Shown: positions 29,193 through 39,779, numbered from the stretch's first letter. The stretch: DNA of 64,000 bases from an uncultured Verrucomicrobiota bacterium (GCA_903831085.1 CAIKWE010000044.1:89138-153137); one strand, 5' to 3'. The notes: generated by a model from the letters alone, not told the origin. A program made the numbers and translations.

Positions 29193-29609
29193 TCATTCAG
29201 CCTGCGTCACCAGTCCCATGGCTTCGATCCTGGCGCTTTTCAAAACCTGGATAACTTCCACGACCTGGCCGTAATCAATTTTTTCGTCAGCCCGCACATA
29301 AACGGTGACCTTCGGGTCGGCCCTGCCGATATCTCCCATTTTTTCTCCCAGCCGCTGTATGGACATCGCCGTGCCGTCCAGCGTTAATCCGTTTTTCAGT
29401 GAGATTTCGATGGTGTGGTGCTTTTTGCTTAAATCCATCGCGCCAGCCTTGCCCTTCGGCAGGTCGACCGAGAGGCTTTGCTCGATGATGGGCATGGTGA
29501 TGATGAAAACGAACAGCAGAAGAACAACGATGTCCATCAGGGACGTGATGTTAATCTCGTTGCTTTCCCGGAGCGCGATCAGACTGGTTTTTCTTCTTCT
29601 TCTTCTCAC
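29193..29609 (-). CDS. tolR: ExbD/TolR family protein
   Basis: NITSLMDIVVLLLFVFIITMPI, C-terminal V-x-V-R-A-D region. Confidence 0.93.
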   Translation of the reverse strand: MRRRRRKTSLIALRESNEINITSLMDIVVLLLFVFIITMPIIEQSLSVDLPKGKAGAMDLSKKHHTIEISLKNGLTLDGTAMSIQRLGEKMGDIGRADPKVTVYVRADEKIDYGQVVEVIQVLKSARIEAMGLVTQAE

Positions 29610-29621
29610 ACGCGACTCCTT

Positions 29622-30371
29622 TTATTTTGAATAATCCAGCATGAACTCCTGCTGAACACGTCCCGTGAATTCCTGCGCGAAGTTATCCATTTGCACCGAG
29701 AGATAGCGGATGCGGGTCGCCAGCAGGCTGTATCCGATTGTGGCGGGTAGCGCCACCAGCAGTCCGGCTACGGTGCACAGCAGCGCGCCCGAAATGCCGG
29801 GCGCCACGGCGGAAAGCGTGGCGGAACCGGCAGTCGCCATTCCGCTGAACGTTCCCATCACACCCCAGACGGTTCCCAGCAGGCCGAGGAACGGACCAAC
29901 ACTGACAGCGGTCCCCAGCAGACCCATCAGGCTTTCCAGTTCAAGCGCCTTGTCGGCCAGCGCACAATCCGCCGCATCGCGGATGACATCCATCTGGTGC
30001 GTATCGAGCCGCCGCTCTCCCTGAGGATAGACATTACCCAGAAGAATTTCGTCGCGGTCGGCACCGATCAGAATGAGTTGATCAATCAGCGCCTTGCATC
30101 CCGCCGTATAGATCGCATCAAGCGGGGTTTCAGGCATGTGCTGTTTTTTTACAAACAGATTGGTCGCGCGGGCCTGTTCGCGGAAATTTTTTACGAAACG
30201 GTTGCTCGCCAGCCGGGCGGCACGCAACTGGGCGAATTTTGTCAGCATCACGGTCCAGGCGCCAACCGAAATAAGCACCAGGATAAGCACAATCACTTTT
30301 CCGTTCAGCTCGCTTTGGCGGAACGCCAATCCGATATTGGCCGTCATCAGGGGGAACAGCAGTCCGTTCAT
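29622..30371 (-). CDS. tolQ: MotA/TolQ/ExbB proton channel family protein
   Basis: VGPFLGLLGTVWGVMGTFSGM, LVALPATIGYSLLATRIR. Confidence 0.93.
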   Translation of the reverse strand: MNGLLFPLMTANIGLAFRQSELNGKVIVLILVLISVGAWTVMLTKFAQLRAARLASNRFVKNFREQARATNLFVKKQHMPETPLDAIYTAGCKALIDQLILIGADRDEILLGNVYPQGERRLDTHQMDVIRDAADCALADKALELESLMGLLGTAVSVGPFLGLLGTVWGVMGTFSGMATAGSATLSAVAPGISGALLCTVAGLLVALPATIGYSLLATRIRYLSVQMDNFAQEFTGRVQQEFMLDYSK

Positions 30372-30490
30372 AATTTATGATCTCCGTTATTTTTCAAAGC
30401 CTGGGTGAAAACCGGCTGTATTCTCCAGTGTTTGGAAAAACAGTACAGTTTTTTTTCCAAACATCGTAAAAATCAACTATGCTCCGCCGA

Positions 30491-31651
30491 ATGAAAAAAA
30501 GATCAACGATCCTCTTTGCCCTTCTTCCGCTTCTGATTTCGCTGCTTTTAACCGGCACCTCGCAAGTGAGCACGCCAGAAGTGCGCGCCATCTGGGTGAC
30601 CCGTTTTGACTACCAAAAACCAGCTGATGTGGAGGCCATCGTTGCCAACTGCGCCCGGTTCGGATTTACGGACATCTTCTTTCAGATTCGCGGCAACGGC
30701 ACCGTGTCGTATCCCAGTCAGGTCGAACCGTGGGCTTTTGAACTGACGGGCACAGACCCTTCCTCAACCGGACGAAATCCAGGCTGGGATCCGTTGAAAG
30801 TCGCGGCGGACAGCGCCAAAAAGAGGGGCATCCGGCTGCATGCCTATATGAATGTACTGCCCGGCTGGCGGGGTGTTAAAGACCCGCCGCGCTCTGCGGG
30901 CCAGAACTGGACCGCGCACCCGGATTGGTTCATGGTTGATTCTCTCGGCCAGCGCATGCGCCCGACCAGCGGCTGGTATTCTTTTCTGAATCCGGCACTG
31001 CCGGACGTTCAGCAGCATTTGAAGCAACTGGCCGCCGAACTGGCCCGCTATGATATCGCAGGGCTTCATTTGGACTACATCCGCTTTCCTTACGATTACA
31101 AAGACGTGGCGCCTCAGCTTTATCCAAAGGCTTCGGCGGCGGAGATCAGCCGGAGGTCGGACTTCTCCTATGACCGGTTTTCAATGGAACAGGTCCGCCA
31201 GCGTTACAGCGGCAACTGGGGCGCATTTCGCCGCGCCGCGGTTTCGCAGGTTGTTGCGGAGTTGAACCAGACCTTCAAGGCGCAGCGCGGCCCTCAGTGT
31301 ATAATTTCTTCCAGTGTGCTGGCCGATTTCGACAAGGGGTACGGCACGGCGTTTCAGGACAGCCGCCGCTGGGCCAAAGATCAGATGGTCGATTGGCTGG
31401 TGCCTATGAATTATAACCCGAAGCTTTTTGATGAACAGCTCAGCAAAATGCGCAAATCGCTGGGCCGCCGCGCGACCGCCGCACAGCTGGTGGTGGGAAT
31501 TGACTGTAAAGCCTCTCCGGCTGAAATCCGCCGACAGATTGATGCGGTGCGCAAGGCGGGCTGCCACGGCTATGCTTTGTTTGCCTATTCCTACCTTTTT
31601 GAAAACCATCGTCCGACAGCGAAAGGACTGGCGCTGGCCGGTATCCGATAA
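30491..31651 (+). CDS. Glycoside hydrolase-like family protein (GHL10/DUF187, YngK-like)
   Basis: RAIWVTRFDYQKPADVEAIVANCARFGFTDIFFQIRGNG, GLHLDYIRFPY. Confidence 0.85.
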   Translation: MKKRSTILFALLPLLISLLLTGTSQVSTPEVRAIWVTRFDYQKPADVEAIVANCARFGFTDIFFQIRGNGTVSYPSQVEPWAFELTGTDPSSTGRNPGWDPLKVAADSAKKRGIRLHAYMNVLPGWRGVKDPPRSAGQNWTAHPDWFMVDSLGQRMRPTSGWYSFLNPALPDVQQHLKQLAAELARYDIAGLHLDYIRFPYDYKDVAPQLYPKASAAEISRRSDFSYDRFSMEQVRQRYSGNWGAFRRAAVSQVVAELNQTFKAQRGPQCIISSSVLADFDKGYGTAFQDSRRWAKDQMVDWLVPMNYNPKLFDEQLSKMRKSLGRRATAAQLVVGIDCKASPAEIRRQIDAVRKAGCHGYALFAYSYLFENHRPTAKGLALAGIR

Positions 31652-31680
31652 AAAAACGCCTCCTGTTCAGGAGGCGTTTT
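31652..31680 (+). terminator. Rho-independent terminator
   Basis: aaaacgcctcctgttcaggaggcgtttt directly after the GHL10 stop codon. Confidence 0.9.
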
Positions 31681-31701
31681 GAATCCGGCATGATTCGGAG
31701 A

Positions 31702-33699
31702 TTATTTCTTAAGCTCGGCCGGCAGATCCATTGTTGATTCGGGCTTCTGCGCAGGTTTTTTGGCCGGTTTTTTCTGTTCCTGAGTGACAGCCTGTTCCTC
31801 AACCGTTGCCTTTTCCGCCTTATGGAACTTGTTGAGCTGGTCGATGGCGGCGCTCGCTTTGGCTTCATCGCCTTTCAGGCGGTAGGCTTGGAACAGGCCC
31901 ATCCAGACACGGCCGTTGCGCGGAGTGATTTCAGCCGCCTTTTCCATGTACTCAATGCCTTTGGATATCTGTTTTTGCATAATCAAACTCTGTCCAAGAC
32001 CAAGCCATGCGCCAGCCGTGTCCGGGCTGTTCTTGACGATGATGCTGTAAACGGCTTCCGCTTCCTGCGGACGATTAAGAGCAAGATAGATGCCGCCTGC
32101 GCCAAGCAACCGTGATGAATTGCCGGCTTTGAAAAATCCCTTGCTCTGTTCAAGGCAGTCGCGACGGGCCTTTTCGAGAACCGTCATGCCGTACTTCTGA
32201 ATAGCGGGGTCGTTAATGAGTGTCGCGTATTCCGGCAGGTCAGCCACCATAATGATGGTTGATCCATCGAAATAGACCAGCTTCCAAGCCTTGGAAGCAA
32301 GCAGTCGATTTGCCAATGCGCCGGCATCCGGCCAGCATCCGTTCAGGACGACTGCCTGAGGGCCCCAGTCCGAGCGTATTTTATTCCATGCGCCCGGCTG
32401 ACCGAGCAGGGCGCGGTTCAGGGTCTGGTAGAATTCGGTCCCGTAGAACGATGCGCGAGTGTCGCAGAAAATTTTGTTCGAAGGATTCTGCAGGGCAATG
32501 TAACCGCCGTCGTGGGCGATATTGATGATTTTTTTCGGGAAGTCGGCGCGGGACAGGATTCCAGCGGCGGCAACCGGGAAGGAGTCTTCTTCAACACCCA
32601 ATCCGAAATGCGAGGCGCTGCCGATGCGGGTGTAGGCGCGGTTGGTGACCAGCGAGATCGTCGAGATGATCATCAAACCCAGCGCAATAGCCACAATCAG
32701 ATCATGCTGTTTGGAAGCAGCGTCCGTGGAGCGAGTCAGGTATCCGCTGATGGCGTTGAAGCTCAGAATCATAAAGGGGAAGGCGAGAAAGGCGAACAGG
32801 TGCAGTGTGCCGATGGAGCGCACGGTGAGAAACGCGCCGACCAGCGCCAGCGTGGTGAGCATGGCCGGGAGCCGTTTCTGCAGAGTGATCAGTCCCCCGG
32901 CGCCGAGGATCAGCGTGAAGACGGTCAGGCTGCTAATGATGCCTTGCGGGAAGCTACTGCTGAAGAGCGATATCCACTCCAGATTTTCCGTGCCGGTCAG
33001 CAGAACCCAGTTAGCAAAAATATGTCGGTGCAGGTTGACGAAGTTCGGATTAATCAATGTCACAAGCAGTGCGACGGCGGAGAGTCCGAGCAGTTTAGTG
33101 GTCAGCGGAGTTGCCATCGAGCGCGAGGTCTTCCGGGTTTCCTGCCAGTTTTCGATGGCGAAGAAAAGGATCAGCGCCGGACCAAAAAGGAACGACGGGT
33201 GTATATTGGTCCAGAGCACCTGCAGAACCAGCAGCAGAACCGCCAGTAGATTGAAATTTTTGACGCGGTAAAGCAGCGTCAGGAAGGTCGCGGTGAAAAG
33301 CATGAAGAAGGCACTCGGGTCAGGATTAAATACCGGGAGCATCAGCCGTGCGCAGAGCAGCAGCGCCAGCCCCTGACTTAGCGGGCCGCCCCACTTTTTG
33401 CCGAAATTGAACATCATGAAGAATGCCGCCAGCACAACCAGAACGTGAACCAGCGTGACGAGTCCGGCGCCGCCCAGCGACCAGAGAAGATAGACCAGGC
33501 TGTTATAGAGCGGATTCATGTTGACCCACGGCTTGCCGGCCATGGTGTAGGAGATCGTATCAGCTTTGACGCTGTGTGCCTGTCCCAGCGCGATATGCGT
33601 GAAGATGTCAGGACTGCTGATCGTGCGTATGCCGGTGAGGGCAAGAAGGACGAATCCGAAGATAACCAGAGCAAGGCCGAGCGATTTTTTGTTACTCAT
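31702..33699 (-). CDS. Polytopic membrane protein with C-terminal TPR repeats
   Basis: Many hydrophobic segments, then AGAWLGLGQSLIMQKQISKGIEYMEKAAEITPRNGRVWMGLFQAYRLKGD. Confidence 0.75.
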   Translation of the reverse strand: MSNKKSLGLALVIFGFVLLALTGIRTISSPDIFTHIALGQAHSVKADTISYTMAGKPWVNMNPLYNSLVYLLWSLGGAGLVTLVHVLVVLAAFFMMFNFGKKWGGPLSQGLALLLCARLMLPVFNPDPSAFFMLFTATFLTLLYRVKNFNLLAVLLLVLQVLWTNIHPSFLFGPALILFFAIENWQETRKTSRSMATPLTTKLLGLSAVALLVTLINPNFVNLHRHIFANWVLLTGTENLEWISLFSSSFPQGIISSLTVFTLILGAGGLITLQKRLPAMLTTLALVGAFLTVRSIGTLHLFAFLAFPFMILSFNAISGYLTRSTDAASKQHDLIVAIALGLMIISTISLVTNRAYTRIGSASHFGLGVEEDSFPVAAAGILSRADFPKKIINIAHDGGYIALQNPSNKIFCDTRASFYGTEFYQTLNRALLGQPGAWNKIRSDWGPQAVVLNGCWPDAGALANRLLASKAWKLVYFDGSTIIMVADLPEYATLINDPAIQKYGMTVLEKARRDCLEQSKGFFKAGNSSRLLGAGGIYLALNRPQEAEAVYSIIVKNSPDTAGAWLGLGQSLIMQKQISKGIEYMEKAAEITPRNGRVWMGLFQAYRLKGDEAKASAAIDQLNKFHKAEKATVEEQAVTQEQKKPAKKPAQKPESTMDLPAELKK

Positions 33700-33791
33700 A
33701 GAAAAAAACTCCCTGTTTGAAACAATGGCTGGGATTTTAGTGGCCCAAGCATTTTTTACAAGCAGGAATCCCTGCAAACCCCGTTTGATGT

Positions 33792-36281
33792 TTAAAAAAG
33801 ATCCATTTGCGAATCATCAGCTTTTTTACGCCGCGAACGGTGCTGGGCGATTTTCGGTGCGCCCTCGGCTTCGAATTCACCTTCTTCAAGGTTGTGCAGA
33901 ATTTCCGTGGCCCGTTCGAGGACAGAGGCAGGCAGCCCGGCCAGCCGCGCGACGTGAATTCCGTAGCTCTTGTCGGCCGCGCCGGGAACAATCTTGCGCA
34001 GAAACGTAATCCGGTCTCCATGCTCCTTCACCAGCACATTGGCGTTCTGCACGCCCGGCATCGTCAGACTCAAGTCAGTCAGCTCATGATAATGCGTCGC
34101 AAACAGCGTCTTGGCCCGCACGGCCGGATTGGTGCAGAGAAACTCCGCGACGGACCACGCAATACTGATCCCGTCGAAGGTGCTGGTTCCGCGCCCGATC
34201 TCATCGAGCACGATCAGACTCTTCGGCGTCGCGTTATTCAGAATATTCGCCGTCTCCTGCATCTCTACCATAAATGTGCTGCGTCCGCGCGCCAGATCAT
34301 CGCTGGCGCCGACGCGTGTGAAAACACGATCCACCAGTCCGATCTTCGCTTCGCTCGCCGGAACAAACGAGCCGACGTGCGCCATAATTGTGATCAGCGC
34401 CACTTGCCGGATATACGTTGATTTACCCGCCATGTTCGGGCCGGTAATCACGATCAGCTGATGATCGGAACAGTTGAGCGTTGTGTCATTCGGCACAAAT
34501 CGTTCGGCGTCCGGCATCTGCTCGACCACCGCATGGCGACCGTCACGAATAATCAGTTCGTCGCCGTCGCTCATCGCGGGACGCACATAGCGGCGCGTCA
34601 GCGCGTTTTCAGCGAACGCCGCCAGCACGTCGGCTTCGGCGACGGCGCGCGCGTTGCGCTGAATTTCATCAATGTGTTTCACCACCTCATCGCGGATCTG
34701 CGCGAATAATTCAAATTCGAGCGCGACGGCCCGTTCCTGCGCTCCGAGAATTTTATTTTCGTATTCTTTCAGCTCCGGCGTGATGAACCGCTCGGCGTTC
34801 GTCATCGTCTGCTTGCGGGTATAGGTTTCCGGCACCATCGCAAGATTGCTGTTGGTGATCTCAATAAAATATCCGAACACCTGATTGAAGCGCACCTTGA
34901 GCGACTTGATGCCGGTGCGTTCCTGTTCCGATGCTTGGAATTCCGCCAGCCACTGCTTGCCTTTACCGGCCGCGTCGCGCAACTCGTCCAGCTCCGCCGA
35001 AAAGCCGCGCCGGATCATGCCGCCTTCTTTAGTCGAAACGGCGGGTTCGTCGTCGATCGCCTCATCGATCATTCTTCCAATGCTCGGAAGTTCGGTCAGC
35101 GATTTTTCCAAGGCCTGTAAATTTTTATTTTCCGACAGCAGTTTTTTTAGCTTCGGCAGTTGATCAAGCGATTCGCCGACGGCGCGCAGGTCGCGGGCAT
35201 TGCCGCCGCCCGAGCCGAGCCGCGACATCATCCGCTCAAGGTCGCGCATTTCGCCGAGCAGTTCGCGTGTCTGCGCCAGGAGAGTTCGGTTTCCTGTGAA
35301 AGCCTGCACGGCGTCGAGCCGCGCGTTAATAGAGGAGAGGTCGCTCAGCGGACGGACAATCCAGTCGCGGAGCATCCGCGCGCCCATCGCCGTCTTTGTC
35401 GTGTCCAGCACCGAAAGAAGCGTCGACTTCGGGCCCTGCCGCGCCGGATTGAGCGGCGCGACCAGTTCAAGATTCATCACCGTCGTTTCGTCGAGCAGCA
35501 GATAGTCGTCCGGATTTTTTACCTGAATGCGGCGGACGTGCGCGAGATTGCGGCGCAGTCCGGTGTTTACATAATAAAGCACCGCGCCCGCCGCGCGCAG
35601 ACCGAGCGGCGAATTTTCGCAGCCGAACCCTTTCAGCGAATGCACTTTGAAATGGCGCAGCAGAACGTCTTCGGCGCTGGCGGACTCAAACGTCCAGTCT
35701 TCACAAACGGTTTTGAGCGTGTTTCCAAGGATTGGAAGAACCGCGTCGTCCTCCGCCGCGGCCTCGGCGATGATGCATTCCTGCGGCGCGTAGCGCGCCA
35801 GATTGCCGGAAAGCGATTCCGCGCTGTTCGACTCTTCAATCCAGAACGCGCCGGTCGAGAGATCGAGCATCGCGAGGCCGAAACGGTCGCCGTCGCGGAC
35901 GAGGCCTGCCAGATAATTGTTCTTTGTGCGGTCGAGCGCGGTTTCGTCGAGAATGGTTCCGGGCGTCACCACGCGGGTGATTTCGCGCTTCACAATTCCT
36001 TTGGCGGCGGCGGGATCTTCAACCTGCTCGCAGATGGCGACTTTTTTGCCCGCCGCAATCAGCTGGGCGAGATAGCCTTCGGCCGCGTGATAAGGCACGC
36101 CGCACATCGGCACGTCGTGGCGTTTGGTCAGCGTAATGTCGAGAATTCGCGCCGCTTCTTTGGCGTCCTCCATAAACATTTCGTAAAAATCGCCGAGGCG
36201 GAAGAAGAGCAGGGTGTTTTCGGGCAGTTCGCGGCGAATGCGCCGGTACTGATCCATCATCGGTGTGCTCTTGTCTGCCAT
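33792..36281 (-). CDS. mutS: DNA mismatch repair protein MutS
   Basis: FFRLGDFYEMF, TGPNMAGKSTYIRQ, LDEIGRGTSTFDG. Confidence 0.97.
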   Translation of the reverse strand: MADKSTPMMDQYRRIRRELPENTLLFFRLGDFYEMFMEDAKEAARILDITLTKRHDVPMCGVPYHAAEGYLAQLIAAGKKVAICEQVEDPAAAKGIVKREITRVVTPGTILDETALDRTKNNYLAGLVRDGDRFGLAMLDLSTGAFWIEESNSAESLSGNLARYAPQECIIAEAAAEDDAVLPILGNTLKTVCEDWTFESASAEDVLLRHFKVHSLKGFGCENSPLGLRAAGAVLYYVNTGLRRNLAHVRRIQVKNPDDYLLLDETTVMNLELVAPLNPARQGPKSTLLSVLDTTKTAMGARMLRDWIVRPLSDLSSINARLDAVQAFTGNRTLLAQTRELLGEMRDLERMMSRLGSGGGNARDLRAVGESLDQLPKLKKLLSENKNLQALEKSLTELPSIGRMIDEAIDDEPAVSTKEGGMIRRGFSAELDELRDAAGKGKQWLAEFQASEQERTGIKSLKVRFNQVFGYFIEITNSNLAMVPETYTRKQTMTNAERFITPELKEYENKILGAQERAVALEFELFAQIRDEVVKHIDEIQRNARAVAEADVLAAFAENALTRRYVRPAMSDGDELIIRDGRHAVVEQMPDAERFVPNDTTLNCSDHQLIVITGPNMAGKSTYIRQVALITIMAHVGSFVPASEAKIGLVDRVFTRVGASDDLARGRSTFMVEMQETANILNNATPKSLIVLDEIGRGTSTFDGISIAWSVAEFLCTNPAVRAKTLFATHYHELTDLSLTMPGVQNANVLVKEHGDRITFLRKIVPGAADKSYGIHVARLAGLPASVLERATEILHNLEEGEFEAEGAPKIAQHRSRRKKADDSQMDLF

Positions 36282-36451
36282 AGACCGCACAAGCTAACAA
36301 AGCACGCTTCCGATGTCTGGAACAATTTTTTCCCAATGTTTGGAAAATTAATTGCGACCATTTGCAAAGCCGTGTACCTTGGCATCCTCATGCGCCGCGT
36401 TTTGCGCGGAGCCGGTTTTGACTTAAAAAATTAAATCCAAGGAGAGTTGCG

Positions 36452-38497
36452 ATGAAGGGTATTCCGATCTCAGGTGTCCGCAATTTTGCACTGATGGGCC
36501 ACACGGGCAGCGGCAAGACGTCTTTGCTGGATGTGATGCTCAATATCCTTGGAACCAATGAACGCGTCGGCTCGGTGGACGACAAGAGCAGTATGGCCGA
36601 CTGGACGCCCGAAGAGCAGGAGCACGAAATCTCCATCTGGGCGAAACCCTTCGACGGCGTTTACACCGCCGCCAGCGGCAAACAGCGCCGCTTCGTAGTT
36701 CTGGACACTCCCGGCTACGCCGACTTTATCGGCCAGCTCATGGCCGCCGCGGAAATCACCGACGCCGGACTGATTGTGGTGGATGCCATCTCCGGTATTC
36801 AGGTTGGCACCAGCCGCGCATGGAAGGTCTGCGAAAAACGCAACCTGCCGCGCGGTATTGTCATCACCGGCCTCGATAAGCCGGATGCCGACTTCAACAA
36901 AGCGCTGGCCGCTATTAAGGAGATGTGGGGCGATGTGCGCTGTGTGCCGGTTGTTCTACCGACCGCCGACGGTAAGTCGGAAGTGGATATTCTCGACATG
37001 CCGACCGACGCCGTGCCCGCCGATATGGCCGACACCGTGAAGGCGATCCGCGACCACCTGATTGAGCTGGCCGCCGAAACCGACGACAAGATGATGGAAA
37101 AATATTTTAACGGCGAGGAACTAACCGCCGACGAATTTTCCAACGGCCTGCGCAAGGCGGTTCACGAAGCGCACCTGATTCCCGTTTTTGCTTGCTCGGC
37201 CAAAACGAAAATCGGCGTGAAGGAAACGATGGACTCCATCAGCCGTCTCTTCCCGTCGCCGGAAGACTATCCGGTTAAATGCGCCGACGGCCATGAAGTG
37301 GCCACCGGCGAAAACGAGCCGTTCGCTGGACTCGTCTGGCGCTCGGTGAACGATGCGTTCACCGGTCAGATCAGCTTTGTGCGCGTCTATCGCGGCTCGC
37401 TCAAGCCCAACTCCGAAGTGCTCAACGTCACCAAAGGCGAAAAGGAGCGCATCGGCAGTATTTTCTATATCAACGGCAAAAAGCAGACCGACTGTCAGGA
37501 AGCCAAGGCGGGCGACATTATCGCGCTGCCCAAACTGAAAAACACCTTCCTCAACGACACGCTTTGCGCGCCGGCCGAAAAGATCACCTTCAAGCCGATT
37601 GAGTTTCCGCATCCGGTGAGCGCCTACGCCGTCGAGCCCAAGACCAAAGGCGACGAAGACAAAATCGGCACAGCGCTGCACCGCGCGGCGGACGAAGATC
37701 CGTCCATCCGCGTCGAGCGCAACACCGAAACGCGCGAAACGCTGCTGTGGGGCATGGGCGACATGCACCTCGACGTCACGCTCGAGCACATCCGGAACCG
37801 CAGTAAAGTGGACATCACCCACCACACGCCGAAAGTCGCTTACCGCGAAACCATCACCGGCAACGGCGAAGGCCACTACAAACACAAAAAGCAGTCCGGC
37901 GGCCGCGGCCAGTACGGCGAATGCTACGTGAGGGTTCATCCGCGCGCTCCGGGCGACGACGAATGGTTCGCCAACAAAGTGGTCGGCGGAACCATTCCGC
38001 ACAACTTCATTCCCGCCTGCCAGAAAGGCTTTGTGGAAGGCATGTCCAAAGGCCCGCTGGTCGGTGCCGAAGTGAGCAACCTCAAAGTGGAACTCTACGA
38101 CGGCTCCTACCACGACGTGGACTCGTCTGAAGTCGCCTTCAAAATCGCCGGCTCGCGCGCCCTGCACGAAGCGATTGAAAAAGCGCGGCCGGTTCTGCTC
38201 GAACCGATCATGACCATCGCCATCACCGTGCCCGACGAGTACATGGGCGACATCACCGGTATCCTCAACACCAAGCGCGGCCGTATTCTCGGCATGGGCG
38301 TGGACGAAGGGATGCAGGTCATCACCGCCGAAGTGCCGCAGGTCGAAACCTTCAAATTCTGTTCCGAACTGCGCTCCATCACCGGCGGACGCGGCTCGTT
38401 CGAGCTGACCTTTGCCCGCTACGAACAGGTCGCCGCCAACATCGCCCAGAAAGTCATCGCCGCCGCCCAGAAAGACAAAGTCGCCGTCGAGGATTGA
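36452..38497 (+). CDS. Elongation factor G-like GTPase (EF-G paralog)
   Basis: GHTGSGKTSLL P-loop, LDTPGYADF, EF-G domains IV/V (GGRGQYGECYVRVHP, EPIMTIAITVPDEYMGDITGILNTKRGRI). Confidence 0.9.
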   Translation: MKGIPISGVRNFALMGHTGSGKTSLLDVMLNILGTNERVGSVDDKSSMADWTPEEQEHEISIWAKPFDGVYTAASGKQRRFVVLDTPGYADFIGQLMAAAEITDAGLIVVDAISGIQVGTSRAWKVCEKRNLPRGIVITGLDKPDADFNKALAAIKEMWGDVRCVPVVLPTADGKSEVDILDMPTDAVPADMADTVKAIRDHLIELAAETDDKMMEKYFNGEELTADEFSNGLRKAVHEAHLIPVFACSAKTKIGVKETMDSISRLFPSPEDYPVKCADGHEVATGENEPFAGLVWRSVNDAFTGQISFVRVYRGSLKPNSEVLNVTKGEKERIGSIFYINGKKQTDCQEAKAGDIIALPKLKNTFLNDTLCAPAEKITFKPIEFPHPVSAYAVEPKTKGDEDKIGTALHRAADEDPSIRVERNTETRETLLWGMGDMHLDVTLEHIRNRSKVDITHHTPKVAYRETITGNGEGHYKHKKQSGGRGQYGECYVRVHPRAPGDDEWFANKVVGGTIPHNFIPACQKGFVEGMSKGPLVGAEVSNLKVELYDGSYHDVDSSEVAFKIAGSRALHEAIEKARPVLLEPIMTIAITVPDEYMGDITGILNTKRGRILGMGVDEGMQVITAEVPQVETFKFCSELRSITGGRGSFELTFARYEQVAANIAQKVIAAAQKDKVAVED

Positions 38498-38630
38498 TCT
38501 GATTTTCCAAGGGCTGGAAGAAATTCTTCCAACCCTTGGAAATTGGAGCGGATACAACAGACGAAAATTGCTGGATTGAAGGATCCTTCATATAAAGCCA
38601 TGGGATGTTTGTGAAAAGTATGGGGGCACA

Positions 38631-39029
38631 ATGATGAGAAAATTAAACCTGATATTTTTTGCGATAAGTATTTTGATTTTTTCTTTTTTGAATTTTATTC
38701 CGCCGGCCTTTTATTCTGCGCATAGTTTAGTTGTCTATGCGGCGGTTTCAGTTTTGATGGTTGTTGTCTACATCACCACAATAGTTCTTTTAGTAGAGGA
38801 ACCTTTTAGGGCGTGGAAAAGATTCATCACAGTGTTGGTTTTCATGAGCTCTGGGCTATTGAGTGAGTATGTGATTTATCTTGTGAAAACAAACGGCTTC
38901 AGTCCCCTTGATTGGATGGGTACGGTGTTCTTTTGCGTTGATTTCGCATATATACTGCTTTTTAGCTCCGTCACATTTTGGCTGGTTTTTTTGCTCCTGA
39001 AAAGAAAAGGGGTCCGTCCTGTAAATTAA
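38631..39029 (+). CDS. Hypothetical polytopic membrane protein, AT-rich
   Basis: ORF with several hydrophobic segments; composition visibly AT-richer than flanks; 3' end lies in a dispersed repeat. Confidence 0.5.
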   Translation: MMRKLNLIFFAISILIFSFLNFIPPAFYSAHSLVVYAAVSVLMVVVYITTIVLLVEEPFRAWKRFITVLVFMSSGLLSEYVIYLVKTNGFSPLDWMGTVFFCVDFAYILLFSSVTFWLVFLLLKRKGVRPVN

Positions 39030-39115
39030 TGATTTTGCCGCGCGGGCTGATTTTAAGATTTCCCGCGTCGCTCGCCTACGCGAGCAAGCGGCAGGCAAAC
39101 CTTGGAAGAATTCGC
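39005..39115 (+). repeat. Dispersed intergenic repeat, copy 1
   Basis: ggggtccgtcctgtaaattaatgattttgccgcgcgggctgattttaagatttcccgcgtcgctcgc...gcgagcaagcggcaggcaaaccttggaa; matches copy 2 at 39875-40035. Confidence 0.8.
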
Positions 39116-39125
39116 GGAGGGTTCC

Positions 39126-39779
39126 GTGAAGAAGAGCGAAGCAGACTGGGCGGAGGAACGCCAGGAGATGGTACGGCTGCTGGCGGGGTTTTACCGTATT
39201 CACGACGAACGGATACTTCGCGCGATGGAGGAGATTCCCCGTCATCTTTTTGTCCCTGAACGGTTCCGTCTGATCGCCGATCCGTACGGCGATCATCCTT
39301 GTCCGATCGGATGCGGCCAGACCATTTCCCAGCCCTATATCGTGGTGTACATGACGGAGAAGCTGAATCCGCAGCTGGGCGAAAAGGTGCTGGAGATCGG
39401 TACCGGTTCGGGTTATCAGGCGGCGGTGCTGGCGGCGACGGGCGCGGAGGTTTATACCATCGAAACAGTTCCCGAACTGGCGGAGCACGCTCGGCAGGTT
39501 CTTAAGGAAAACGGTTTTGACAAGGTGCAGGTGCGCTGCGGCGACGGCTATGCGGGCTGGCCGGAAGCCGCACCGTTCGATGTGATTATCGGCACCTGCG
39601 CGCCGGAGGCGGTTCCGCTGGTACTGGTCGAGCAGTTGGCCGAAGGCGGGCGGATGATGCTTCCGGTCGGCACAGGAATCCAGCGGCTGGTGATTTTACG
39701 GCGGCGCGGCGGAGTGCTGACTCAGGAGGATGATCTTCCGGTCCGTTTTGTGCCGATGGTTCATACCAAAACCGTATGA
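39126..39779 (+). CDS. pcm: Protein-L-isoaspartate O-methyltransferase
   Basis: IPRHLFVPERFR, GCGQTISQPYIVVYMTE, VLEIGTGSGYQAAVLA; GTG start favoured over TTG at 39102, which lies in a repeat. Confidence 0.93.
   Translation: MKKSEADWAEERQEMVRLLAGFYRIHDERILRAMEEIPRHLFVPERFRLIADPYGDHPCPIGCGQTISQPYIVVYMTEKLNPQLGEKVLEIGTGSGYQAAVLAATGAEVYTIETVPELAEHARQVLKENGFDKVQVRCGDGYAGWPEAAPFDVIIGTCAPEAVPLVLVEQLAEGGRMMLPVGTGIQRLVILRRRGGVLTQEDDLPVRFVPMVHTKTV

Noticed and set aside
35160-36434. 424-aa plus-strand ORF opposite mutS
   Set aside because: Antisense shadow produced by the GC-rich codon pattern of mutS.
37121-38557. 478-aa minus-strand ORF opposite the EF-G-like gene
   Set aside because: Antisense shadow; no recognisable domain.
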